Assembly (NCBI GenBank): GCA_018383195.1
Contig: JAGZOP010000011.1
Span: 1 to 64,000, forward strand
Origin: Clostridiaceae bacterium
GTDB lineage: Bacteria; Bacillota; Clostridia; Oscillospirales; Butyricicoccaceae
DNA: 64,000 nucleotides
Direction: 5' to 3'
Positions 52,248 through 62,407 of this stretch are shown in pieces; position 1 is the stretch's first letter; each line of letters starts with the position of its first letter. The position numbers and the translations under genes were made by a program. The notes under the pieces are model-generated. The model searched no databases and had not been told where the DNA came from. It saw only the letters and a list, made by a program, of their open reading frames with translations.

Positions 52248-55188
52248 GTTTCCTGCCCTCCTCTACTGCGGCGATCATGCTGCGAATGCGGATTTTTGCC
52301 GCACCCAGATTGTTGATTTCATCAATCTTGAGCTGTGTATAAATTTTGTTGCCCGCTTCAATGATCGAACGGATTTCATCGGTTGTAATGGCATCAATTC
52401 CGCAACCAAAAGAAACCAGCTGAATGAGCTGTGCATTTTCTTTATGCACAACATAGTTTGCAGCGGAATACATACGGGAATGGTAGGTCCACTGATTGAG
52501 CACATGCACTTCCGGCGATTCTGCCAGATTGCATACAGCATCCTCGCTCACGACCACCATGCCATATGACGAGATCATTTGATTGATGCCGTGGTTAATT
52601 TCCGGGTCAATATGATATGGACGTCCAACCACAACTGCAATTTCCAGTCCATGCGCATCCGCGTAGGCAATGGCTTTGCGTCCCTCTTCGCGAATCGCTT
52701 GGTAATAGGAATCAAGAGCCGTATACGCTGCTTCTGCCGCTTTCGCTATCTGCCTTTTTTTCAAGGACGGATACTTTCGACCAAAGAAATGTTCCGCCTG
52801 TTTGATAAATTTTTTATGATCCGAAAGTTCAAAATACGGCATCATAAAATCAAAATTCTGCAATTTTGCAACATTTGCAGCGAGCAGTTCCGGATAATAC
52901 GCGACAACCGGACAGTTATAGCAATTATCTCCGCGTTGTTCGTCCAGATTATAGGTCATGCAGGGATAAAAAATTGCGTCTACACCTTTGCTAAGCAAAT
53001 TTTCAATATGCCCATGCATAAGTTTTGCCGGGTAGCAGACTGTGTCTGACGGAATGGAATGCTGTCCCTTTTGATACATCTCCCGGGTTGAAATATCACT
53101 GCGCACAACTTCAAACCCCAGATTGGTGAGAAAGGTCGTCCAAAACGGATATAATTCAAAAATATTCAGTCCAAACGGCAAGCCAATTTTCCCAAGCGTT
53201 TTTTTTGCTGATGGCTGTACTGTGTCATAGCTTTTCAGCTTCTCCAGTTTCCATGCATACAAATCCGGCAGCTTTTCGCTCTCTCCTTTTCCGAGCGGAC
53301 GCTCACAGCGATTGCCGGAAACAAACCGGCGTCCGCCGGGAAAGGTGTTCACTGTCAGATTACAGTGATTGGTGCATAGCCCGCAACGCACACTGCGCGA
53401 TTCATGGCTGAAGTTTTCCAGTTCCTCCAAAGAGATCAAGCCAGTCTGTGCAGGGCAGTGATCCATCGCATGAAGTGCGGCGCCATATGCACCCATCAAT
53501 CCGGAAATTGCCGGACGTGTCACCTCACGTCCAATTTCTTGTTCAAATGAACGCAAAATTGCATCATTTAGGAATGTGCCGCCCTGCACGACAATGTGCT
53601 GACCGAGATCATCCGGAGAGTGCGCACGAATTACCTTATACAGTGCATTCTTCACCACGGAAACCGATAGTCCCGCCGAAATCGCATCGATACCTGCGCC
53701 GTCCTTCTGTGCCTGCTTAACCGATGAATTCATAAACACGGTACAACGTGAGCCGAGATCAATCGGATGTTCTGCGAGCAGACCAAGCTTACAAAACTCT
53801 TCAATTGAATACCCCATTGAGCGGGCAAACGTTTCAATGAATGATCCGCACCCGGAAGAACATGCTTCGTTCAAGAAAATATTGTCAATACAGTTGTTTC
53901 GGATTTTAAAGCATTTGATATCCTGCCCACCAATATCAATAATGAAATCAACATCCGGGCAGAAATGCCGCGCAGCGCGAAAATGCGCAACGGTTTCAAC
54001 CAAGCCATGGTCTACTCCAAACGCACTTTTGATGAGCGCTTCGCCGTATCCTGTAACCGCAGAAGATACAATATGTACACGGTCACCGCATAGATTGTAT
54101 AGCTTTTTCAGCTGTTCATGGATGACATCTACCGGATTCCCCTTGTTCGGCGCATAATGATGAAATAGGATCTGATGTTCGCGACCAATCAGCACCATTT
54201 TTGTTGTAGTTGAGCCGCAGTCAATTCCAAGATAGGCATCGCCTTCGTAGACGGTAACATTTTCGGTCATCACATCATGCTTCCCATGCCGGCGTGTAAA
54301 TACACGATAGTCCTCCTGCGAGGTAAACAGGGGCGCAAGAACTTGGGAAATCACTGGTTCTCCCGCTGCTTTTTCCAGAATATCAAGCAACTGCTCGTAT
54401 TCATAGGTACATTCCGTATCTTTTGCATATTCAGCCGCACCAGCCGCAATTGCATAAGGTGCCAATGCAGGAAAGTGTGCATGATCTTTGTCCAGCCCGA
54501 GTGTTTCCTGAAAGCGGCGCTGAAGTCCCATAAAGAAAAACAATGGTCCGCCAAGAAACAGGACATCACCCTGAATCGCACGTCCTTGTGCCAAACCGGT
54601 TAATGTCTGGTTGACAACCGCCTGAAAAATAGAAGCTGCAACGTCTTCTTTTCGTGCGCCTTCATTCAGCAATGGCTGAATATCCGATTTTGCAAATACG
54701 CCGCAGCGCGAGGCAATCGTGTAGATGCGTTTTGCATCCAAACTTAATTCATCCAGCTGAGCTGGTGTCACATCGAGCAGTACAGCCATCTGATCGATGA
54801 ATGCGCCAGTTCCTCCTGCGCACGAACCATTCATACGTTCCTCAAGCTGACCGGTCAAAAAAACAATTTTTGCGTCCTCTCCGCCCAATTCAATAACAAC
54901 ATCTGCTTTCGGCACATGAGTACCCACCGCTTTTCGGGTTGCATAAACTTCCTGAATAAAGTCTATATTGCTTGCCTTTGCTACACCAAGACCAGCCGAA
55001 CCGGTGATCGCAGCTTTCAGTGTTTCTCCCGAAATTGTCTCTCGCGCATCCCGCAGCATTTCGCACGCTTTTTCACGCACTTTGGAAAAATGGCGCTCAT
55101 AACGCTTGTAAATAATTTCTCCTGCTCGTACAGCCACGAGCTTTACTGTAGTCGAGCCAATATCAATTCCTAAACTTACCAAACCCAT
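52231..55188 (-). CDS. 2-hydroxyacyl-CoA dehydratase activase-like ATPase, N-terminal two-ATPase part
   Basis: 985 residues. Two BadF/HgdC-type ATPase modules lie in series: about 5-260 (GIDIGSTTVKLVAV, CAGGTGAFIDQM) and about 330-590 (GIDCGSTTTKMVLIG, CSSGCGSFIETFA). A Cys-rich stretch follows (CGLCTNHCNLTVNTF, NRCERP) and a DUF2229-like region (PSDTVCYPAKLMHGHIENLL). Such proteins use ATP to push one electron into radical dehydratases or related enzymes. No dehydratase subunits are in the window, so its client is unknown. Start 55188 follows AGGAATG. Confidence 0.9.
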   Translation of the reverse strand: MGLVSLGIDIGSTTVKLVAVRAGEIIYKRYERHFSKVREKACEMLRDARETISGETLKAAITGSAGLGVAKASNIDFIQEVYATRKAVGTHVPKADVVIELGGEDAKIVFLTGQLEERMNGSCAGGTGAFIDQMAVLLDVTPAQLDELSLDAKRIYTIASRCGVFAKSDIQPLLNEGARKEDVAASIFQAVVNQTLTGLAQGRAIQGDVLFLGGPLFFFMGLQRRFQETLGLDKDHAHFPALAPYAIAAGAAEYAKDTECTYEYEQLLDILEKAAGEPVISQVLAPLFTSQEDYRVFTRRHGKHDVMTENVTVYEGDAYLGIDCGSTTTKMVLIGREHQILFHHYAPNKGNPVDVIHEQLKKLYNLCGDRVHIVSSAVTGYGEALIKSAFGVDHGLVETVAHFRAARHFCPDVDFIIDIGGQDIKCFKIRNNCIDNIFLNEACSSGCGSFIETFARSMGYSIEEFCKLGLLAEHPIDLGSRCTVFMNSSVKQAQKDGAGIDAISAGLSVSVVKNALYKVIRAHSPDDLGQHIVVQGGTFLNDAILRSFEQEIGREVTRPAISGLMGAYGAALHAMDHCPAQTGLISLEELENFSHESRSVRCGLCTNHCNLTVNTFPGGRRFVSGNRCERPLGKGESEKLPDLYAWKLEKLKSYDTVQPSAKKTLGKIGLPFGLNIFELYPFWTTFLTNLGFEVVRSDISTREMYQKGQHSIPSDTVCYPAKLMHGHIENLLSKGVDAIFYPCMTYNLDEQRGDNCYNCPVVAYYPELLAANVAKLQNFDFMMPYFELSDHKKFIKQAEHFFGRKYPSLKKRQIAKAAEAAYTALDSYYQAIREEGRKAIAYADAHGLEIAVVVGRPYHIDPEINHGINQMISSYGMVVVSEDAVCNLAESPEVHVLNQWTYHSRMYSAANYVVHKENAQLIQLVSFGCGIDAITTDEIRSIIEAGNKIYTQLKIDEINNLGAAKIRIRSMIAAVEEGRKLAKQQ

Positions 55189-55274
55189 ATCTTCATTCCT
55201 AAAACCAATATTTCTGATGCAGATATAATTCCACCATATTCCCGTATGGCGTACAATGCCTATCATACGAAGTA

Positions 55275-55303
55275 ATACTACAACGAAATACTTTGAAAGT
55301 CAA
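55275..55303 (-). promoter_or_regulatory. Promoter of the activase operon
   Basis: Minus-strand TTGACT (55303-55298), 17 bases, TAGTAT (55280-55275). From here to 55521 I see no gene or clear structure apart from a CCGATTATCGG palindrome. Confidence 0.75.
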
Positions 55304-55521
55304 ATGGATAACCCCTTAAATGGCGTTAAGCTATCGCTAAGAAACTATTTATGCATGAAAACGCCCAAAAACGCATATATTTTCTAACGCAAAACCTGTA
55401 TATTCTCCCCTCCCAATTCCGATTATCGGATGCTTGTTTTTTTAATCTCCACTTCTGCCAGAATGCACAAGTCCTTTCCTTATACATCACTTAATTCAGT
55501 CGTTTTTTCGACATTCCACCA

Positions 55522-55550
55522 TTGACACAACGCGCAAAATCGGATACACT
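55522..55550 (+). promoter_or_regulatory. Promoter of metK
   Basis: TTGACA (55522-55527), 17 bases, TACACT (55545-55550), 24 bases before the S-box. Confidence 0.85.
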
Positions 55551-55573
55551 AATAGTGTTAATTGAATATATAC

Positions 55574-55682
55574 CTTATCAAGAGTGGTGGAGGGATCGGC
55601 CCTGTGAAACCCGGCAACCTGCGGAAACGTAAGGTGCCAAATCCGGCGGTACTTCAGTTCGAGGCTCGAACCGAAAGATGAG
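55574..55682 (+). ncRNA. SAM-I (S-box) riboswitch
   Basis: All conserved parts are present: CTTATCAAGAG, GGTGGAGGGA, GGCCC...GAAACCCGGCAACC, AAGGTGCCAAATCC and GAAAGATGAG closing P1. It binds S-adenosylmethionine in the nascent metK transcript; ligand binding favours the terminator at 55690-55721, shutting off SAM synthetase when SAM is plentiful. Confidence 0.97.
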
Positions 55683-55689
55683 GCAATTT

Positions 55690-55721
55690 GTGCGCTCGCT
55701 CCGTCGGAGGGCGCTTTTTTA
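55690..55721 (+). terminator. S-box-controlled terminator before metK
   Basis: GCGCTCGCTCC pairs with GGAGGGCGC (one mismatch) around GTC, then TTTTTT; it is 58 bases before the metK start, the expression platform of the S-box. Confidence 0.92.
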
Positions 55722-55779
55722 TTTTCCCAATGAATCCTGCTCCACCGTGCATCTTCTGAAAGAAAGGACGTACATTATT

Positions 55780-56964
<1,185 letters not shown>

Positions 56965-56969
56965 ATATA

Positions 56970-57007
56970 AAAAAACAGCTTTGGATTTTTCCGAAGCTGT
57001 TTTTTTA
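56970..57007 (+). terminator. Terminator after metK
   Basis: AAAAACAGCTT and AAGCTGTTTTTTT pair around a 12-base loop, ending in a T-run. Confidence 0.9.
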
Positions 57008-57106
57008 TTTCTGCTTTTTTGTACAGCACATTTTCTTTTCCGCCACATAAAGTGATGGTAATGGGCACCCCCTGCTCTCCATATAGATTGTGAGGCTGAT
57101 TTGGTT

Positions 57107-57349
57107 ATGAATACTGAATTTCATTCTTTGGCACAAATTGCTCCGGGGCACACCGTTCGCGTTCGAAAGCTGCACTTGTCCGGCGCAATCCGGCAGCGAC
57201 TTCTTGATCTCGGATTGATTGAAGGGACTCGTGTACAATGCTTAAACCGCAGTCCCGCAGGAGATCCAACTGCGTATTTAATTCGCGGTGCTGTGATTGC
57301 CCTGCGCGGGAAAGACAGCAGTAAAATCGAAGTGTTTGAATGCAGATGA
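57107..57349 (+). CDS. FeoA-domain protein (second iron locus)
   Basis: 80 residues of the FeoA family: APGHTVRVRKLHLSGAIRQRLLDLGLIEGTRV and the C-terminal GAVIALRGKDSSKIEVF. The sequence differs from both FeoA copies at 3238-3685, being closer to those that accompany the second FeoB type. It is alone between two terminators; the related FeoB is 1.7 kb downstream on the same strand, with a symporter gene facing the other way in between. Start 57107 is preferred to the TTG at 57101. Confidence 0.85.
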   Translation: MNTEFHSLAQIAPGHTVRVRKLHLSGAIRQRLLDLGLIEGTRVQCLNRSPAGDPTAYLIRGAVIALRGKDSSKIEVFECR

Positions 57350-57350
57350 A

Positions 57351-57386
57351 CAAAGCCGACTGTACTTTTTTGTACAGTCGGCTTTG
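57351..57386. terminator. Bidirectional terminator between FeoA and the symporter
   Basis: Perfect 15-bp stem CAAAGCCGACTGTAC and complement with a T6 loop, T-run after it. Confidence 0.95.
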
Positions 57387-57388
57387 TT

Positions 57389-58585
57389 TTAAAGTTCCGT
57401 TGTGAATTTTTGTTCCTCAATTCCATGTCGATTGGCATAACCGGTCAATATCATTGTCAATGCACCGTCTCCCGCGATATTGCACGCCGTACCAAAACTG
57501 TCCTGTAACGCAAAGATTGTCAGCATCAGCGCTGTTCCCGAATCTGTAAAGCCAAGGACTCCCGTAATCAACCCAAGGGATGCCATAACCGTGCCGCCCG
57601 GAACGCCGGGCGCGCCAATGGCAAATACACCGAGCAGGATGCAAAATAAAACCATCAGCTTAAGTTCCGGAATCTCACCGTACAAAATCTGGGAAACGGT
57701 CATAACAAAAAAGACTTCTGTTAAAACAGAACCACATAAGTGGATATTTGCAAACAAAGGTATTCCGAAATCAGCCATATCTGATCTTAAATACGGTTCG
57801 GACTTCTTCGCGCAGCGCAGTGCAACCGCCAATGTTGCAGCTGAGGACATGGTTCCAATCGCAGTCAAATAGGCTGGACCATAATTTCGTAGAATATTCC
57901 ACGGATTGGTTCTGGAATAAATTCCACCGACCGCATAAAGCAGCGCAAGCCAGAGATAATGTCCAATGATTACAATCACAACAATCTTAAAAAACACCGG
58001 AAGCTGTTTCGTGATGGCGCCCTCATAAGACAGTGCGCAAAATGTAAACGCAATAAAGAACGGGAGCATCGGGATAACCACTCTGGTAACGAGAACAAGC
58101 ACCATCTTCTGAAACTCGTCTAACAGCCGCATAAAGACTTCTGCCTTTACCCAAGTTGCTGCTAAACCGATCAAGATCGACAACGCCAATGCACTCATCA
58201 CCCCCATGATCTGAGGAATATCAAGCTTGAATATAATTTCTGGCAGTTCCTGCATCCCCTGAATCTCGGATACAATCGAAAGGTGTGGAATGATTCCATA
58301 TCCGGCGCCCATGGAAAAAAGCGCAGCGCCAACCGATGACATATATGCACCGATGACCGCAACCCCCAATATCCTAGATGCATTCCTCCCCAGCTTTGTA
58401 ATGGACGGCGCGATAAATCCGATAATAATCAGTGGTACGCAAAATGTGATGAGCTGACCAAGCACATACTTGACCGTTACAACTATATGCATCACATCCT
58501 CATTTGCAATCCGTCCAACCAAAATTCCAATAATCACCCCGAGCAAAAGCCGAAATGGCAGATTACCCCATAGTTTCTTCATCAT
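57389..58585 (-). CDS. Dicarboxylate/amino acid:cation symporter
   Basis: 398 residues of the DAACS (GltP/DctA) family. About eight membrane segments plus the re-entrant hairpins; the substrate region shows GTMSSAATLAVAL (Ser-rich loop HP1), NIHLCGSVLTEVFFV and GAPGVPGGTVMASLG (HP2), and DSFGTACNIAGDGALT, close to the DxxxTxxNVxGD motif of the family. It would take up glutamate, aspartate or C4-dicarboxylates with protons or sodium. Start MMKK after AGGAGG; the second ATG (58582) is also possible. Confidence 0.9.
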   Translation of the reverse strand: MMKKLWGNLPFRLLLGVIIGILVGRIANEDVMHIVVTVKYVLGQLITFCVPLIIIGFIAPSITKLGRNASRILGVAVIGAYMSSVGAALFSMGAGYGIIPHLSIVSEIQGMQELPEIIFKLDIPQIMGVMSALALSILIGLAATWVKAEVFMRLLDEFQKMVLVLVTRVVIPMLPFFIAFTFCALSYEGAITKQLPVFFKIVVIVIIGHYLWLALLYAVGGIYSRTNPWNILRNYGPAYLTAIGTMSSAATLAVALRCAKKSEPYLRSDMADFGIPLFANIHLCGSVLTEVFFVMTVSQILYGEIPELKLMVLFCILLGVFAIGAPGVPGGTVMASLGLITGVLGFTDSGTALMLTIFALQDSFGTACNIAGDGALTMILTGYANRHGIEEQKFTTEL

Positions 58586-58708
58586 ATTCCTCCTATCGCA
58601 CCGATGATATTATCTACTTTTTTATCCATTTTAATCATCTTAATTTTATCATCATTTTCCTACCGAGTCAATAGGTTTTGTATTTCCCGAAATATATCAA
58701 GCAATTTG

Positions 58709-58730
58709 TTATGATTCGCGGGAATCATAA
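58709..58730 (+). promoter_or_regulatory. 22-bp palindrome upstream of the 52-residue protein
   Basis: TTATGATTC-GCGG-GAATCATAA, perfect 9-bp arms, ending 16 bases before the start codon and overlapping a possible TATGAT -10 box. It resembles an operator of a metal or redox regulator of the iron locus; the regulator is unknown. Confidence 0.55.
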
Positions 58731-58746
58731 CTCCGGAGGTGATTTC

Positions 58747-58905
58747 ATGAAACAGATTGAAACCGGTACGTGTTTCCGACTGAATCCAGAGCTGCGGTTA
58801 TGCCCAAAATTTGACGCAGACAGTATTGCAGAATTTCGTGTAGCAAGCCGCAGATGTATGGGGATGCGCGTATTGGATAACTGCGCAGAGGAGCATATTA
58901 TGTAA
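58747..58905 (+). CDS. Small Cys-containing protein upstream of second FeoB
   Basis: 52 residues (MKQIETGTCFRLNPELRLCPKFDADS...) with four cysteines in all (C9, C19, C36, C45) and an RRCMGMRVLDNC segment. CCGGAGG precedes the ATG. A palindromic operator lies before it and a terminator follows at once, so it is its own regulated unit. No family recognised. Four cysteines beside a ferrous iron transporter make metal binding conceivable, but this is only a guess. Confidence 0.6.
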   Translation: MKQIETGTCFRLNPELRLCPKFDADSIAEFRVASRRCMGMRVLDNCAEEHIM

Positions 58906-58935
58906 TTTGCGTTATGCCGTATCACCCAGAAAAAA

Positions 58936-58962
58936 CGAGCCGCTCTGTATCCGAGCGGCTCG
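58936..58962 (+). terminator. Terminator after the 52-residue protein
   Basis: CGAGCCGCTC-7-GAGCGGCTCG followed by TTTC. Confidence 0.85.
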
Positions 58963-59068
58963 TTTCACCGGAAGCATTGTTTCTGCATAGCCTGATAACA
59001 GCAGGCATGTGCTGCTTGCATAAAATGACGCTATGAGATCAACTTATCGCGAAGTCGAGGTGAATAAA

Positions 59069-61009
59069 TTGGGACTGACAACCCAAAGCACAGGTCGGCA
59101 CACCTGTGACACAATGCAACTAGAAAAGGGGAGCCACGATCTTGTCGTGGCTCTGCTCGGCAATCCGAATACAGGAAAAAGCACTGTATTCAATCAACTC
59201 ACCAAATTAAATCAACACACCGGAAACTGGGCGGGGAAAACTGTCGAAAGCGCATGCGGAACTGTCTGCCATCAAGGGAAGCGTCTGCTCCTTGTTGACC
59301 TTCCGGGTACTTATTCTCTTTGTACGAATTCCCCCGAAGAGGAAATCGCACGGGATTTCCTAATCAGCGGGCAGGCAGACTGTACTGTGATTGTTGCGGA
59401 CGCAACCTGCCTCGAGCGTAATCTCGGATTGGTCTTGCAGACATGTCAGCTTTTCCCCCGTACCGTTCTTTGTTTGAATCTGATGGATGAAGCGCGGCGA
59501 AAAAAAATTCATATTGATCTCTCTGTTCTTCGTCAAATGTTAGGAATTCCAGTTATACCCTGTTCCGCCCGTACAGAAGAAGGGCTTCCCGAATTGCTGG
59601 ACGCTGTCCTTAAAACAGCCGCTAGCACCCCCCGTCCGACCGCAATTCCCTATCCACCCAGCGCTGAAGACCCACAGTTGGACGAAACACGCCGCATGGA
59701 AATCAAAGCTGCGGCGATTGTCCTGCGCGCCGAAGAAATTGCCGGCGCATCAGTACGTATGCAGTCAAACGCTGTGCAAAGCCGTGATCGCCGTATTGAC
59801 CGCATTCTGACTAGCCGTGCAACCGGAATTCCCATGATGCTCCTTCTCCTTGCAGGCATCCTTTTTCTCACAATCACAGGAGCAAATTATCCCAGTGCGC
59901 TGCTTTCCGATCTTCTATTTGGAATCGTTCCTCTGTTTGAAAGCGGATTATCTGCACTGCATACTCCGGCTTGGCTTCAAAGCCTGTTACTAGACGGTGT
60001 CTGGGAGGTGCTTGCAAGCGTTGTATCGGTAATGCTTCCGCCCATGGCAATCTTTTTCCCGCTTTTCACCCTATTAGAGGATGTCGGATACCTTCCTCGA
60101 ATTGCTTTCAATCTGGACCATGCATTTTGCAGGGTGCATGCGTGCGGAAAGCAGGCGCTAACCATGTGCATGGGGTTTGGATGCAATGCCGCGGGAATTG
60201 TGGGCTGCCGCATCATAGATTCTCCAAGAGAGCGGTTAATCGCTATATTGACCAATTCGTTGGTACCCTGTAACGGTCGTTTTCCCGCAATGATTTCCCT
60301 GCTGGTAATCTTTTTTACCGGTACGTTATCCGGCAGGCTGCGTTCGCTATACAGTGCGCTCATCCTGACTGGTATTATGGTTGCAGGCGTTGCAGCAACG
60401 CTGTTTCTCTCTTGGCTGCTTTCCCGCACCCTGCTCCGTGGCAAACCCAGTTCTTTTACATTGGAACTGCCTCCTTACCGCCGTCCCCAAGTTGGTCAGG
60501 TGATCGTCCGATCTATTTTTGACCGCACATTATTTGTTTTGGGACGCGCAATACTGGTTGCTGCCCCCGCCGGTCTTTTAATTTGGCTGCTTGGAAACAT
60601 CAGCATAAATGATATTTCTCTGCTGACCCTCTGCGCAGATATGCTCGACCCATTTGGAAAATTTTTAGGGTTGGACGGCGTCATTCTTCTGGCATTCATC
60701 CTCGGCTTTCCGGCAAACGAGATTGTCCTGCCTCTGGTGTTAATGGGATATTTATCGACCGGCACTCTGGTTGAAATCGGTTCCCTCACAGACCTTGCCG
60801 CTCTTTTAACTGCAAATGGGTGGACTGCGGTTACTGCGCTGTGTTTTATCCTGTTCTCGCTTTTTCATTGGCCGTGCTCCACGACCTGCTTGACAATCCA
60901 CAAAGAAACTGGCAGCATACGGTGGACCATTCTTGCGGCTTTGCTGCCCACTGCACTTGGGAGTTTCGTTTGCGGAACCATTCATTTGATTTCACTCCTG
61001 TTCTTATAA
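59069..61009 (+). CDS. Second FeoB-type ferrous iron transporter
   Basis: 646 residues from a TTG start at 59069 (GAGGTG six bases before), chosen because the resulting GLTTQSTGRH N-terminus is typical of this FeoB subgroup; an ATG at 59114 is the alternative. G domain: GNPNTGKST, DLPGTYSL, NLMDEARRKK. Membrane domain from about residue 260, with LEDVGYLPRIAFNLD, MGFGCNAAGIVGCRIID, SLVPCNGRFPAM and GFPANEIVLPL. It differs strongly from the FeoB at 1019. Related two-FeoB gut Clostridia may use one for low iron and one for another condition or metal such as manganese. Confidence 0.9.
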   Translation: MGLTTQSTGRHTCDTMQLEKGSHDLVVALLGNPNTGKSTVFNQLTKLNQHTGNWAGKTVESACGTVCHQGKRLLLVDLPGTYSLCTNSPEEEIARDFLISGQADCTVIVADATCLERNLGLVLQTCQLFPRTVLCLNLMDEARRKKIHIDLSVLRQMLGIPVIPCSARTEEGLPELLDAVLKTAASTPRPTAIPYPPSAEDPQLDETRRMEIKAAAIVLRAEEIAGASVRMQSNAVQSRDRRIDRILTSRATGIPMMLLLLAGILFLTITGANYPSALLSDLLFGIVPLFESGLSALHTPAWLQSLLLDGVWEVLASVVSVMLPPMAIFFPLFTLLEDVGYLPRIAFNLDHAFCRVHACGKQALTMCMGFGCNAAGIVGCRIIDSPRERLIAILTNSLVPCNGRFPAMISLLVIFFTGTLSGRLRSLYSALILTGIMVAGVAATLFLSWLLSRTLLRGKPSSFTLELPPYRRPQVGQVIVRSIFDRTLFVLGRAILVAAPAGLLIWLLGNISINDISLLTLCADMLDPFGKFLGLDGVILLAFILGFPANEIVLPLVLMGYLSTGTLVEIGSLTDLAALLTANGWTAVTALCFILFSLFHWPCSTTCLTIHKETGSIRWTILAALLPTALGSFVCGTIHLISLLFL

Positions 61010-61046
61010 AGAAAGCGCTCTGCCAAATACAGCAGAGCGTTTTCTT
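61009..61046. terminator. Bidirectional terminator between second FeoB and radA
   Basis: AAGAAAGCGCTCTGC and GCAGAGCGTTTTCTT pair with one wobble around an 8-base loop. Confidence 0.88.
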
Positions 61047-62404
61047 CATAAAACCGCACGAATTGCTTCCGCAATGGTTCGCACACGTACAATATTCATT
61101 TCTTTCGGGATATTCTCCCCCACATCCTGTTCCGGAATAATACAGGTATGAAACCCCAGACGATACGCCTCCCAAATGCGTTGTCCCGCACAGCTTACCG
61201 CACGTAATTCACCGGTAAGTCCAACTTCTCCAAAACTCATCACGCCCTCGGGCAGCGGCTTGTCCCGAAAGCTGGATACAATCGCAAGTACCATCGGCAG
61301 GTCAACCGCAGGCTCTTCGAGCCGCATCCCGCCAACCACATTTACATAAGCATCGCTATTTGATAGAAAGAGTCCGGCTCGTTTCTCCAGAATTGCCAGA
61401 AGCAATACCATCCGGTTATAGTCCACGCCGGCAGCTGTTCGTCGCGGCACACCGAAAGCAGTTTTCGCAACAAGCGCCTGTACCTCTGCGAGCAGCGGTC
61501 GTGTCCCCTCCATCACGCAAGCAATACAGTTGCCCGATGCCCCTGCCGGGTGACCGGAAAGCATTGCTGCCGATGGGTTCTGTACCTCATTTAAACCACG
61601 GTCACTCATTTCAAACACACCGATTTCATTGGTCGAACCATAGCGGTTTTTTGCCGCGCGCAGGCAGCGGAACGGACCGGTTTGTTCTCCCTCAAAATAC
61701 AAGACACAGTCTACCATGTGTTCCAGAATCTTCGGTCCTGCCAATGTGCCCTCTTTATTGACATGTCCGACTATAAAAATTGTCACATTACGGCGTTTGG
61801 CATACTGCATGAGCATCATTGCGCATTCTTTAATCTGCGTTGTTCCCCCGGGCGCAGACTGGAGTTCCGCGCGATACACGGTTTGAATAGAGTCTATAAT
61901 CAGGATATCCGGCTCAAGCGCATCGGTTTCGCTGATAATCTGTTCCATATCGGTTTCTGCCAGTACATAGAGATTGGGGGATGATACATGAAGCCGTCCG
62001 GCGCGCAGCCGGATTTGCCGCAGGGATTCCTCTCCAGATACATATAGCACCGTTGCATTTTTACACATTTCCTGACACATTTGCAGCAAAAGCGTAGACT
62101 TTCCAATGCCGGGCTCGCCGCCGACCAGAACAAACGAGCCGTGTACTGCACCGCCGCCCAGTACGCGGTCCAGTTCTCCGATGCCAGATAGGAAACGATC
62201 CTCCTTGCCGATTTCAATTTGATCCATACGAACCGGCTGTGCAGTCCGGCGAGAACTCTGCGGCAGCACACTCCGTGTCACAGCTTCCGGCTTGACCGTA
62301 AACTCCCTCATCGTATTCCATGCACCGCATGATGGACATTTTCCATACCATTTGGGGCTTTCGTAGCCGCAGTCATCACATAAAAATAAGGTTTTCTGTT
62401 TCAT
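61046..62404 (-). CDS. radA: DNA repair protein RadA
   Basis: 452 residues. N-terminal zinc ribbon FLCDDCGYESPKWYGKCPSCGAW; RecA-like core with Walker A GGEPGIGKSTLLLQ (about 96-109), ILIIDSIQTVYR as Walker B, and the RadA-specific KNRYGSTNEIGVFEM; a Lon-like C-terminal part with SGELRAV-type GLTGELRAVS. It helps branch migration in recombination repair. It begins 3 bases after the cwlD stop, so the two are co-transcribed. Confidence 0.97.
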   Translation of the reverse strand: MKQKTLFLCDDCGYESPKWYGKCPSCGAWNTMREFTVKPEAVTRSVLPQSSRRTAQPVRMDQIEIGKEDRFLSGIGELDRVLGGGAVHGSFVLVGGEPGIGKSTLLLQMCQEMCKNATVLYVSGEESLRQIRLRAGRLHVSSPNLYVLAETDMEQIISETDALEPDILIIDSIQTVYRAELQSAPGGTTQIKECAMMLMQYAKRRNVTIFIVGHVNKEGTLAGPKILEHMVDCVLYFEGEQTGPFRCLRAAKNRYGSTNEIGVFEMSDRGLNEVQNPSAAMLSGHPAGASGNCIACVMEGTRPLLAEVQALVAKTAFGVPRRTAAGVDYNRMVLLLAILEKRAGLFLSNSDAYVNVVGGMRLEEPAVDLPMVLAIVSSFRDKPLPEGVMSFGEVGLTGELRAVSCAGQRIWEAYRLGFHTCIIPEQDVGENIPKEMNIVRVRTIAEAIRAVL

Positions 62405-62407
62405 ATT

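Noticed and set aside
55678..55779. Upstream extension of metK into the riboswitch region
   Set aside because: Contains the S-box end and terminator; the conserved MetK N-terminus starts at 55780.
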